Part shown: positions 1 through 10,966 of the stretch, in pieces
How positions within the stretch are numbered: position 1 is the first letter of the stretch
Layout: each line of letters begins with the position of its first letter
NCBI RefSeq assembly: GCF_000003605.2
Contig: NW_003105624.1
Coordinates: 46,596 to 66,446 of the forward strand
From: Saccoglossus kowalevskii
Lineage: Eukaryota; Hemichordata; Enteropneusta; Harrimaniidae
Direction: 5' to 3'
Length of the DNA stretch: 19,851 nucleotides
Notes under the pieces: generated by a model
Told to the model about the DNA's origin: nothing
Seen by the model: the letters and a program-made list of their open reading frames with translations, nothing else
Database searches by the model: none
Made by a program: the position numbers and the translations under genes

Positions 1-111
1 ACCCCGCTTTAAACTGTGTAACTTGTAATAGTTGTTTGACATAGATGTACCATGAATCACAACTACTAGACTTGCTATAGTTAAAAACAGCTTCTAAAAT
101 AGAATTGCTTG

Positions 112-412
112 TTTTTTTGCATGGGTGGTCTTGATATGGGTGCCGGGTATCGGTGATATAGCTTCGGGAACAACATATATGTTATTGGTACAGTACATGG
201 GATATGGCTATAGATACTGTACATGAGTTTTATGGCTGTGGCGGTTTTTTTTTGGTTTTTTTTTGCTGTGGGTATATTAAAGGGTGGTATTGGTGTTATG
301 ACTTCGGGAACAATATAGGGGTGTTATTGGTACAGTACAGGAGATATGGCTATAGATACCGTACATGAGTGAGGTACATGAGTTTTATGGCTGTGGCGTT
401 TTTTTTTTGTTG

Positions 413-444
<32 letters not shown>

Positions 445-1128
445 GGGTATATTAAAGGGTGGTATTGGTGTTATGACTTCGGGAACAGTATAGGGGTGTT
501 ATTGGTACAGTACAGGGGATTTGGCTACAGATACCGTACATGAGTGAAGTACATGAGTTTTATGACTGTGGGTATATTAAAGGCTGGTATTGGTGATATG
601 GCTTCGGGAACAATATAGGGGTATTATTGGTACAGTACAGGAGATATGGCTATAGATACCGTACATGAGTGAGGTACATGAGTTTTATGACTGTGGGTAT
701 ATTAAAGGCTGGTATTGGTGATATGGCTTCGGGAACAATATAGGGGTATTATTGGTACAGTACAGGGGATATGGCTATAGATACCGTACATGAGTTTTAT
801 GGCTGTGGCGGGTTTTGTTGTTGTTGTTTTTTTTTTTGTTTTTTTTTTTGCTGTGGGTATATTAAAGGGTGGTATTGGTGTTATGACTTCGGGAACAGTA
901 TAGGGGTGTTATTGGTACAGTACAGGGGATTTGGCTACAGATACCGGACATGAGTGAAGTACATGAGTTTTATGACTGTGGGTATATTAAAGGTTGGTAT
1001 TGGTGATATGGCTTCGGGAACAATATAGGGGTATTATTGGTACAGTACAGGGGATATGGCTATAGATACCGTACACGAGTGAAGTACATGAGTTTTATGG
1101 CTGTGGGTATATTAAAGGCTGGTATTGT
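112..1128. repeat. Minisatellite array, ~124 bp unit with variable poly-T tract
   Basis: The landmark CTTCGGGAA recurs at 162, 302, 478, 602, 728, 888 and 1012, giving steps of 140, 176, 124, 126, 160 and 124 bp. The basic unit is about 124 bp. Longer steps come from a poly-T tract after GGCTGTGGCG, most extreme at about 399-439. Each unit also carries GGTACAGTACAGG and GTACATGAG. Two units (478 and 888) share GGGGATTTGGCTACAG instead of GGAGATATGGCTATAG and lie 410 bp apart, equal to 124+126+160, so the array has a higher-order period. The first unit is the most diverged. Short open frames here are not genes. Confidence 0.93.
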
Positions 1129-1215
1129 TGTATGTTTTTAAGACAACATTGCATTTTTCATCCCACTTTGTACATACATTCTGCATTATTAGATCATTTC
1201 ATTCTGCAATATATT

Positions 1216-1348
1216 TTAAAGGGAGACAGTCGTCGCGCCGCGTCCTGTTCGATATGGGACTCATAGCGACGTATACAACGCGTGTAAAATACATTGTTTA
1301 TTTACATGAAATTCGAACACGCGCTGCGCGACGACCACCGCGCTTTAA
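1216..1348 (+). mobile_element. TTAA-flanked inverted-repeat element, copy 1 (MITE-like)
   Basis: This 133 bp unit is bounded by TTAA on both sides. The ends form imperfect inverted repeats of about 23 bp (AGGGAGACAGTCGTCGCG at the left; complement of AGCGCGGTGGTCGTCGCG at the right). The interior has the shared GTCCTGTTCGATATGGGACT and CATGAAATTCGAACACG segments. It has no coding capacity for a transposase, so it is a non-autonomous miniature element. A TTAA target is typical of piggyBac-type transposition, but the superfamily is inferred. It is about 95% identical to the copy at 9234-9366 by eye (6 differences). Confidence 0.88.
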
Positions 1349-1850
1349 CTTGATTGTACAGACTTCGGTACTCTGCACATACTAGTGCATATACCATAGA
1401 GCGTAGAGCTGAAAAGAGGATACCATAAAAACAGTTGTACATGCTTAGTCTATATAATTTAAAACGGTTACACCAAGCCACGCTTATGTTCAAACATTAA
1501 ATTAATGCACACCAGATTCGTGTCATCTCATGTTTTATTTAACAATCAAATTCACAATACAATGCTGGATCTTCGTCTCAGTTACACCCAGTTCAAACTA
1601 AGACTCAGATTATGAAAAGAAAGTTTGACTACACTAAGATTGATTGTAGAATTCTTTTCCGTTAACTATACGATGTTCGTCCCCAGTGAGGTCATCAAGT
1701 TCAAAGTAGTTAGTAAATGCCTTTGTAGGCCACCGCAATTTAAAATGTCTCTTTTATCGCATCATCTATTGTGTAAATAAGTTCTTGTCCCTGTAAATAC
1801 GTACACCACAAAAACAAGCGGGATTTAAATAACGATTATTCCCGCTGTGA
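1349..1850. other. Non-coding spacer, nothing recognised
   Basis: AT-rich unique-looking DNA between the first inverted-repeat element and the poly-C tract. No open frame with protein-like content, RNA gene or repeat was recognised. Confidence 0.6.
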
Positions 1851-1862
1851 CCCCCCCCCCCC
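1851..1862. repeat. Poly-C tract (C12)
   Basis: Twelve consecutive C residues at the left edge of the decayed tandem-repeat block. Confidence 0.95.
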
Positions 1863-1898
1863 AAATACTGACAGGGTTGTGTAGCTGGTTGTTTGAAA

Positions 1899-2250
1899 CC
1901 TCTACCCCTTGTCAGACAGAAAAAAACTCAAATTGCCTCCCCTTTTCAGACGAACTGTGGATATTTGACACCCCTTTCCAGACAGTAAGCATAAATGGTA
2001 CCAAGGAAAAAGCAGGTGGACTCCCGGAGATGAACTTTGACGATCGAAATGAAGGTACAGAAAGAAAAAATCAGCTACATTGTCCTGGTTGTTGGATCAC
2101 TCAGGCTCTAGAGACGGTCTTTGGAGAATATGGACCCTTTTTCAGACAGAAATAATGAAAAAAGGATACCCCTTTTCAGACAGACAGGGTAAAATAACAT
2201 ACCCCTTTTCAGATAAAAGTGGTGAATTTGGGAACCCTTTTGGCGGCACA
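1899..2250. repeat. Decayed ~33-34 bp tandem repeat with CCCCTTTTCAGACA core
   Basis: A core like ACCCCTTTTCAGACA recurs with CCCC starting near 1905, 1938 and 1971, then near 2134, 2168, 2202 and 2236. Steps are 33 or 34 bp inside each group. The two groups are separated by about 163 bp, close to five unit lengths, which shows no clear copy of the core. An open frame crosses it at 1847-2155 only because of repeat composition. Just right of it (2273-2290) is a CCCCGGGGG stretch. This looks like a remnant of an interspersed repeat; the family is not recognised. Confidence 0.7.
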
Positions 2251-2309
2251 TTTACATATAGCACTTCAATGTGAGTACCCCGGGGGTGGCTCCCACCGGA
2301 GGATATGAC

Positions 2310-4942
2310 ATGATATGTATTTTGGACAACGGGAAGTCGGGAATGCTATTTACGGTCACTGTATCTGAATTTGAGATGTCACAGACACAGGACACAGGAC
2401 AAGGTGACGAATGGAAATGAAAGTTGTTCGAGGGAAGTTTAAAACTCGGGACCTACGATCCTGAGAAGTGAAATCGTTGGTTCGAGTGTGAGGTAGCCTT
2501 AAAAATAGAGGCGCGATATCGGAGAATTGAAAACGCCTTGATTTTAATATTCCGGTAATTTCGTTCTGTTTAAATAATAATGATTTTCCATTAAAGGGGT
2601 AGATGTCTTGGGTTCTTTCAAGCCGGTACTGGCACACTGGCGTTGACTTGGTTGTATTCTGGAGTTTTCAAGTTCCAAGTTTCTTAATGTTTGGGTCCGC
2701 CATTTAGTCCTGACACTCCTTCAAGTTGGCCTGAAAATGACGTTGATGTTAGTTCCCGTGATCGAATTATTCATGTTATAAGCACATGGGAAATATATTA
2801 GCACAGTTTTATGTGGAAAACAAAGAAATGATCTTGAAGGATGGACATCGGCACTGTGGATTGTAGGACTTTAGTTGACGTCTTGTTGCAATGCACGTAA
2901 CGTACAACTATAATTTGTAACCTCCTACTTCACCGGTAAACACAAAACAAGAACACCTATCTCACCAATAAAACATGGATCATGACCACCTATCTCACCG
3001 GTACTAAACACAGAATACGAATAAATAAAGATCACGAAATATCTCTGGCCCAACGATGCCTATGGAGATACATTTAGCTGGAACATTGTACATTGACATT
3101 TCAAGATGTAATTTAGAGCAACAAAGTTGGGCTCAATCGGACTTAACCACGTGACAAAAGTTCAGACGCGTGGTGACGCGTCGCCACTCATAATCTGTTT
3201 TGTCTTCCTGCGATAAAAAACGAAATCAGTGACGCCAGCCTCGTACAGTATTGGCCGATCACCAGAAGGGAATTTAAACTGCCCCACGATGCTATTGTAC
3301 TATTAAGGACTTAATGGCAACGTCTTTGTTCAAGCATGGGTACGCGCTCTGTTGGCGGTCTTTCGCGCGTTGAATTATGGTTACTTATAAATTATTCTGA
3401 ATTATTCATTTATGTATTTTATTTATTTATCACGCAGATCAACGGGCAAAGAACTCAGTTACAGTTCTTGAAAGGGGTAAATTCCAGTCACCCGCGGCAA
3501 TATATCCACTTCTCATCGCGACAAAGATACTTTACTTTACTTTACTTTACTTTACTGTGATTGTTTAACTGCACTGAAGATAAAAACACACGATAAATTC
3601 CCCACATTTACATGGCAGTAGCGCGCTTACATTTTATCTCATAGTGAATTACATTCAACTGTGCATGCATATTTGAAACGTATTTAAGGAACACGCCCAG
3701 CGATCCGCTGCCATTGACAGTGCCAACAGACATCGTTGAATTTCAGAAAATCTTCATTAAAACAATAAAATGTCCGATTGGAAGGAAACTTTAAATAAGT
3801 TACCTACCAAATAGACGTAATACAAATATACAACTGAAATATACAAATTTAAAGTAATACAAATTTGGGCAGAAATCGGTAAATCTTCAAAAACCTCACC
3901 AATCGAAAACGAAAACCAAACGTCGCTTGGTTAAATCCAGTGCGACTATCACACAAATACGTTATCGTGTAGCATTTCCTCAATAAACGGTGTCGATGTT
4001 GAATATGTTGGTACCTGGGTGTATACCTCAGCAATCACGACTATCAAAATAGAAAGTCACCTGAATTCCGCGTATTTTGATGCATTCTTTTGTGTAAATG
4101 ATCAAAACTGACTGAGCACACCAAAGTTGAGAGGATCAACTCTTTCCCGGAGTGGTCTTTTACGAACTTTTGGACAACCTTTCAGGGTTATTCAGTAATC
4201 ACTACGGCTATCTTCGAACGCATACTCGACACAACATTGGGATTTCCAACATGCTCAAATTTTGACAGCTTTTTTGAGGAAATGCTAATTACCAGTACAG
4301 TAACAATTTATCTAATCATACTGAATCATGCCTAGCGATGTTTAGTTTTTTTTTTACGAATGACGTCTTCTTTTTAGATCTATAGAATTCCGTCTGATTT
4401 TGCTCCAATTTTTAAATTCATTCCATTCGGTAAATCCACGACCAAACATCGATAGTTAATGACGTGTGATTCAACCCGGCCACAGCCATTTACGCAACGC
4501 TTCTTCACTAAACTTATATGAATTGGTGTGTTATAGGAGAGTGGTTGCATTTCGTATGCAGCCAGTAATATAGTGACTACAACAACTGAGAAAAAGTTAT
4601 TTACATTATCCTACCTAATAAGTAAGTTAGATTGAAGCGAAATCATTTCAAACACAACAATTCCAAAGTCAATAACGGATCAACTTATGAAACTATATAT
4701 TTCTAGTAAAAACATACTAATAATGATGAATTATAAACAGATTACGCTAGTTTATTCTCGATGCACTTATAACGGTGCGTGCTAGCTAACGTATTACGCA
4801 ACTATTATAGTCATATGCTTCTTTTCGTTGTCATTAGAAAAAACAAACTTGTAAGCCCTTCCAATACATGGTTAATTCAGAAAAATGAATGCAATGAAGT
4901 AACATTTTCATTGGACAAACCCCTATTCCAGCCAAAAACGTC
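2310..4942. other. Non-coding spacer
   Basis: About 2.6 kb with only short, protein-unlike open frames. It contains the (TTTAC)5 microsatellite and a CACGTGAC at 3148-3155. The short minus-strand frame at 2356-2637 has no recognisable domain. Nothing supports a gene. Confidence 0.6.
3531..3555. repeat. Microsatellite (TTTAC)5
   Basis: Five perfect TTTAC units in a row. Confidence 0.95.
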
Positions 4943-5075
4943 TTAAAAGGTGGCGGTTGTCGCTCCGCGTCCTGTTCGACTTGGGACTCATAGCGACGTA
5001 CACAATGCGTGTAAAATACATTGTTTGTTTACATGAAATTCGAACACGCGCTGCGCGACGGCCGCCGACCTTTAA
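4943..5075 (+). mobile_element. TTAA-flanked inverted-repeat element, copy 2 (MITE-like)
   Basis: Same orientation and exactly the same 133 bp length as copy 1, again with TTAA at each edge. It is more diverged: about 15 differences from copy 1, many of them in the terminal repeats. Several changes at the two ends are complementary, so the two arms (AAGGTGGCGGTTGTCGC and complement of AGGTCGGCGGCCGTCGC) still pair. This copy may belong to a different subfamily. Confidence 0.88.
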
Positions 5076-6496
5076 CTATAGTGCTCCACTGATAATGTAA
5101 ATTCCAACTGTTGCAATTAGACATACTGACATAGCCATACACGTATTCGATGTCAAGTACATCACAAGTTCACACGATTGGTTGAAGTCATAGGGGTACT
5201 CGGTGTCACCATGACACACTTTTTTCGGGAGCCGGAGGCAATGTGCAATGTGCATTGCAGTCACGGTTTTATAATTTCTGATTTCAAAAGACGTTTTGGC
5301 ATTTTTTTTATGATTGCTATTTGAACAAAAATATTAACATCAATAAAACCCAGCTAAACATATTCGGGCAGTTCGAATGAAGAACAATCTCAAAATAGTT
5401 TAAAGCGAAGAAAATGACGTAAAATCGGTCCCAAACATGTCACGTGACCCCAACAGACTTTAGCTGAGCTACAAGTAATGAATGCCAGCGGCGTCATAGT
5501 CAAAGATGGAGTGCCTTTGAAGAACACATGTCCTGTCAGACGGGAAGCAGATGACCAACCATACATGACATCTGCGTACAGTCATCAGACTATGGTTCCC
5601 ATAGTAAGTCGGGCACCCTATAAAAAAAACGCCACGATTGTAAATGGAGTAATGGCCCTGGGCTATGTCGCTATAGCAGTATACTGACCTTAGACGGCAA
5701 GTAATAGTTTACTCCACAACTAAGTATGTTGATTTAAAAACAATTACAAAATTGTGGAAAGTATGTTTAGAGCATTGTGTGTCGTCGATATACGTAGCAA
5801 TCACGTACTGTTAGATTACAGTGATTTCAGTACGACGAAATTAGCCGCTGTCTTATTTAGACAGCCATTCTTCGCTTTGTACCGGTTATGCTTGACATAC
5901 GAGTATGTGTTGACATTTCCACCATAAAATATAGTGACTACTGCCCTCAGGAGAACAAGCAATGCCCCTATTAACCTTTCTTATTATGTAAAAGAATCGG
6001 TTCATATCGGAGTCAGATTCATTTAAAGCCACCAAACAATCAAACTTCGAAAAACGTGTTCTACATCCTAATATTTGGTGACTTGGTGAGAGCCTAAACA
6101 ATTCGCGACAATGCCCGTATGAACGGAATATTATAGAAAATGTCAGTAGGTAATCGCAGTCCTTGTCCTTCAATACAGCCAGACGTTCCTGGTAATGGCC
6201 CTTCTTTAGTGTAATATTCGAATAAAGAATCGAGAATATGGCTGCTGAATCATAGTCAGTCGTCATGGTCACGCTGGGGGTTATTAAATCTAGGTGTTAA
6301 TTGATGTACAGTTATTCATGTCAATTTCCGTTGCTTAAAATGAGTATATAGAAAGAATAATGACTAGCGTACTGTGGCGTGGTGTATCGGGTATCCTGGA
6401 TGGTAAATGTGTGCGATATTTGCGCTGAAAACCACAAGGAGTTGATATGCCAAGGAATGTTTCGATTATATAATACAACAAAGTGAATCTTTCTTT

Positions 6497-6514
6497 TTAT
6501 TATTATTATTATTA
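6497..6514. repeat. Microsatellite (TTA)6
   Basis: Six perfect TTA units following a T-rich stretch. Confidence 0.93.
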
Positions 6515-6680
6515 TGCAGAATTAACATGCAGGCTATGATTGCCAAATTTTAAATTTGACATATATACAGCAGAATAGAGCTTTCGCACAATGCTTATCA
6601 AATGCTCGTCATTTGGTTTCAGGACACAGTGGAGAAATTAAAATAACAAAATGAAAACGATTGCGAAGTGATAACTGAGT

Positions 6681-6693
6681 AAAAAAAAAAAAA
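6681..6693. repeat. Poly-A tract (A13)
   Basis: A homopolymer run of 13 A in non-coding DNA. It has no target duplication or retroelement body next to it, so a retroposed tail is not claimed. Confidence 0.9.
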
Positions 6694-8728
6694 CGTGCGA
6701 CGTAGAACTGGGCATTCATACGGTTATACTATAGCATCACAATGTCCTTAATTGCCCTGAAATGATACCCGACCGTTAGGCTAAATACAAACAAGATCTG
6801 TTTACGGTCCTGGACTGTTCAAAACATGATGCGCTGAATGCCTGTTTTTTTACACTTTTTGATTCTTTTTTTTTTATTATAATATTTTGGCAGAATTCAG
6901 AAACAACTCATTTGAGGAAGGGTTAGTATGACATCGTGCCATTGTCTAATGCGAACTATATTCAATGTGAGACGCCCTCGGGCTGAGAAGGGGACCAAGA
7001 TTTTTAATTTAATTTAATAAATAATACCAGCATACTCAATTCACACCAAAGCTTAATCGTACTATTGGATCATTTTTGTTAAAAATTGTCCCTGCTTCCC
7101 ATGTCCGAGTGATTTCTAAGACATGTTGTTTTGGTCAAAACGATCGACTCGGAGTTAAAAGTTAAAAAGACTATTAAGTCCGCAATTGCCGCCCGAGTCA
7201 TTGCCCATCGCTCATCTTCGATCGACTCGCTATGATGAGAAACCCGTTCACGCCAATTCGTTACGAGCGCCTCATTCTTTATTTTTAAAAAGAGTTTCAG
7301 CAAACCATAGGATTCAGAATGAGACAAATAAACTGCTGCCATCGAACGGTTCAATTGGCTTGTTTCCCGCAAATGTGCGACTGCCCACTTTCTGATGAGT
7401 GAGCTATGTATAGTGTCAGTGTCATCACCCGGTGCCATATACAGACCTAAATTACGAGTCCCATAGAGGTCATTTATATTGAAAACCAGAGACTGTATCT
7501 GATGGGAGATTTTGAAACATGTCATTGTCGGCCAATACTATAGTATTTACTAACACCGTATGTTGTTTGTTTTTCGTGTTGCGTGTATTGTGGTGTCTTT
7601 AGTTGCTTTAGTTTAGTTGCATGGACCGCATTCCATCTACAACAGGGACTGTGCACGGACCTTCTAAACATTTACTTATATACACATATATAGGGTCATG
7701 CTTGTACAATAAACCCCAGTAACCGTCATCTCGTAAACGTTGCGTTGTTGTTTTTGGTATGAGCTCTGAAGATACATTATGTGGTAGGTCATACAATTAT
7801 GGAGCTCTATCCTAATATTGTTCAATGATTACGATCTCCCGTTGAGGTGTGTGGCATGGCATTGGACAGTTCCATTCGTTCCCGGAGTACTGGCACTAGA
7901 GGTAGATTTAGTTATTCGTCACTCCACTGCTTACTCAATAAATCACAACATTGACCCCGCCTCGTCGTTTTCACCTTTTTCTTTGTATTTTTGTTTTGTT
8001 TTAACAAAGCCTGTTTATGATAGGTAGACGCATGGACGACTGCAGAGTCTGTCTCGCATTCGAGGCATAGAACCGTATGGGATGGGCAGGTCCTTTGGCG
8101 CCAGTCTCGACAGATTTGGCTGATTACATCGTTGCCTTACCGTCTTTATACTCAATTCTTTTTTTTCTATTTTCTTACCCCCGTTTTGCGTCTTCGCCGA
8201 GCTTCTACTTTTGTGTGGTCCTAGATGAACACATAAGCGTTGTTTACGATATGTGTTACTAGCCGTCAAATACTGCCAGCGAGTCGGAAGATGAAGACTT
8301 TAATGGCATTTTCACTCTGTTATGCTTTCATTTGCATATAAAATAAACAAAGAAGACATCGTGCAATGAACAATGACATCAGTGTCAACAATGAGACTGG
8401 CATTAGTGTGCATAGAGAGCTTCAAGAACAATAACGGTGCTATAGATGAGGAAAGCGCCAGCAAGTCTACAGACAGCGACTTATTGATCCTTCGAACTGA
8501 TAGCAAGATTGTCCGGTGAAAGCGTCAACTTGCAATAAATCCATCGTGCATTCACAAAAAAACACGCCAAGCTTTTCTCATAACTTACCATCTAAAAATC
8601 CATGGCTTCCATTCTAGCAGCGACCCGTAACTCTGCAACCCAGTGATCACACTAGTAAAAGTACATGAGAAAATGTCATAAACAATTCTATCGATTTGAC
8701 ATTTTCTTCATTAGAAATGTCTAAATCT

Positions 8729-8755
8729 AACAACAACAAAAAAAAAAAAAAAAAA
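8729..8755. repeat. (AAC)n followed by A18 tract
   Basis: A short AACAACAAC stretch runs straight into a run of 18 A. No recognisable SINE or LINE lies directly upstream. Confidence 0.9.
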
Positions 8756-9233
8756 CGAATGTAATATTTTGAAGGTTATATGGCCGCAGGGGTTAGCATT
8801 GTATTGTATTACAATCGCCCCTTTTTTGTGGCAGTTTGAATGCGTGCCAGTCCGTTTTCTCTTGTCTGGGCCCTACAAGGGGCGATAATCGGACTCGTAC
8901 AATGCATACAAACCTACAACTATTTGAGTTGCTTTAGTTCGCGAAATTGGAAAATAAACTGGGTGTAAAGGAGAACCTCTTGAGTTGTAAATAGGACTAT
9001 TAGGGCTCTTGTAAACCTGATAGCCCCTTATACATGAATGTATGCACTTTGCCATGCTACTAGTGGCTATGTTACAGTATGGATACCTTGGCTATGCGAT
9101 ATGGACCGGTAATTACGACACTGTTGGGAATTGGTGTAGACGGCAAACACGCACTCACGGAACAGGTGAACCGGGTTGCATTTTTCACACACAATTGAAA
9201 ACCCTCAAATACTGCAGCCATTACAATCGTCAT

Positions 9234-9366
9234 TTAAAGCGCGGTGGTCGACGCGCAGCGCGTGTTCGAATTTCATGTAAATAAACAAAGTATTTTACAC
9301 GCGTTGTATGCGTCGCTATGAGTCCCATATCGAACAGGACGCGGCGTGACGACTGCCGCCCTTTAA
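9234..9366 (-). mobile_element. TTAA-flanked inverted-repeat element, copy 3 (MITE-like), inverted
   Basis: A reverse-complement copy of the 133 bp element, with TTAA at 9234-9237 and 9363-9366. Its similarity to copy 1 produces matching short open frames (a GRQSSRRVLFDMGLIAT-like peptide) at both places. That peptide is a by-product of the repeat, not a shared protein. The copy lies about 1.6 kb downstream of the Dlx stop codon. Confidence 0.88.
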
Positions 9367-10966
9367 GCAAACCACCGAAATACAAAGTGGTAAAAGTGTA
9401 CACCCATAAACCAAACAATAACAAAGCAGTAATATTTTATGCAGAGGTACTCAGTTTTTTTTTATTATTTTTTCTTAGTCCCAACTTTGTACAATTGTGA
9501 TATACATAACATAGATCTAATGGTACTCTATTTGTAAAACATAAAATAACAATAAATGTGCAAAGCAAGCTAGACTGCCAAGAATCAATTCAACTCAAAA
9601 TGTCATCGATCTGATCTCAACTAGAGGAGTCACGTGACAGATGGAAGTGACATATTGTTTTCGATCACTTCGCCAGGATCGTGGACGTCTAGATTGCATC
9701 GATGACAGCCATCTCTGGCAGTCGCCGCGTAGATATACCCCCGGACTACTTCACAATAATGAGACTTACAACTTCAGCGAAAGGTAAATACCATCCAATT
9801 GTACACAATTGATAGTCATCAATGCTTGGAAAGTTCGGGACTTTGTTTATCTTTATATACTTGTGCAATAAACCAAAATCATTTTGGAGTAATGCAAATG
9901 GCCTAAAATATCATTACCACAAATTAACCGTTATAAGAACCGTATCATCAACTTTCAAACATGTACGGATTTGTTGTTATGGCAACACCAGTGTCAGAGT
10001 GATACCCCAACTTCCTAATCATGAAGAAAATAACAGTGAGGGGCAATATTGGGCTTAAAGAACATGATTTTGTTACCATTGTTGGCAAATGCTATTTTTA
10101 GAAATAAAAACTCACAAACTTACAGAAATAATCTTAATAAATAAATGGCAAATAGAACATTTTTAAAAACTTCTATAAATGATCGACTTTTTTATATATA
10201 TATAAAAACATCAACAACAGCAACCCTGAATTTCTAGGAATTCGCCAGTCAATAGAAACAGCGGATAAAAGTGATAGACCAATTTACGTTTATGCTAAAC
10301 AAATACTTGAAACAAATTTACTCTTCAAATGAAACAGTCAACTACGTTCACTTGTCGTGCCATGCATTTTTTGTGTTTAGTGCATTTTTTTTTAAATTTA
10401 AATAAAAAAACAGTCACTTGCATTCCACGGATGGTCGCTTTGATCACAGCTAATCGATTATTATATATCTGCTTCCACTGATATGACGTCATTCAAAAAT
10501 ATAATAATACACTTTGTCTATTTCAATATTGTTCCAATTTTTGTAGGCTTGGTACATTCATTAAATTGGACAAACAACGGGTGACATGGATGCCGTAATT
10601 ATAACAACATCGCATATATCCCAGTACAGACCATCGCGTTAGTGATGCTTATTAAAATACTTCATGCATCTTATAGGCGACACCAGCATGTTGCGAGGTA
10701 ACCATGGAACAGCGTATGCTGGACGTCGAAACGAACTCTCCTCGGTACACTCCACGTGTTGGGGATATTCTTTTTATGTCGTCTTGAAACGATCCATCAC
10801 TGTACTGCGATGCATGTCAATAACCGTTGTCAATAGGCAGTAAAACGTTAGTCCGAACACTAAGAAAGTGGCGAGACTCGCATACACATTATTTTGGCTC
10901 ACTGTGAATCAAGAAAATAAAAGTACTGGCAAGTAGACGATGCCGACCGACGGAACATTCATTATA
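9367..10966 (-). other. 3' flank of Dlx, containing its unresolved 3' UTR
   Basis: This region lies directly downstream of the Dlx stop codon. No canonical AATAAA appears on the minus strand until 9466-9461, about 1.5 kb past the stop. Either the 3' UTR is long or a variant signal is used (for example CATAAA near 10775 or AATAAG near 10653). A full palindromic CRE, TGACGTCA, lies at 10484-10491, and a GTCACGTGAC palindrome at 9629-9638. No coding sequence is recognised. Confidence 0.55.

Larger units (their letters stand above)
5076..9233. other. Non-coding spacer
   Basis: About 4.2 kb without a recognised gene. The longest frames are on the minus strand at 5886-6272 (its ORF opens on GTG) and 7079-7525 (148 codons from an ATG). 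Neither shows a known domain, clear flanking splice sites or family resemblance. A perfect GTCACGTGAC palindrome lies at 5439-5448. CGATCGACTCG is repeated at 7141-7151 and 7219-7229 within the 7079-7525 open stretch. Homopolymers at 6681 and 8738 and a (TTA)6 are listed separately. Confidence 0.6.

Noticed and set aside
771-953. 60-codon plus-strand frame rich in Cys, Phe and Gly
   Set aside because: It lies entirely within the minisatellite and its poly-T tract; composition is set by the repeat.
1125-1385. Related peptides encoded at 1125-1385 (plus) and 9230-9424 (minus)
   Set aside because: The shared peptide comes only from the 133 bp inverted-repeat element; similarity stops at its TTAA edges.
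1847-2155. 102-codon plus-strand frame
   Set aside because: It crosses the poly-C tract and the CCCCTTTTCAGACA repeat; peptide motifs such as FSD and PFQT repeat with the DNA unit.
2468-2485. GGTTCGAGT resembling a tRNA B box
   Set aside because: No matching A box or cloverleaf around it.
5036-5060. GTTCGAATTTC (minus strand) in the 133 bp element resembling a tRNA B box, suggesting a SINE
   Set aside because: No A box, no A-rich tail, and the TTAA edges with inverted repeats fit a DNA-transposon derivative better.
5886-6272. 128-codon minus-strand frame
   Set aside because: The frame opens on GTG rather than ATG, shows no known domain, and no splice signals of note flank it.
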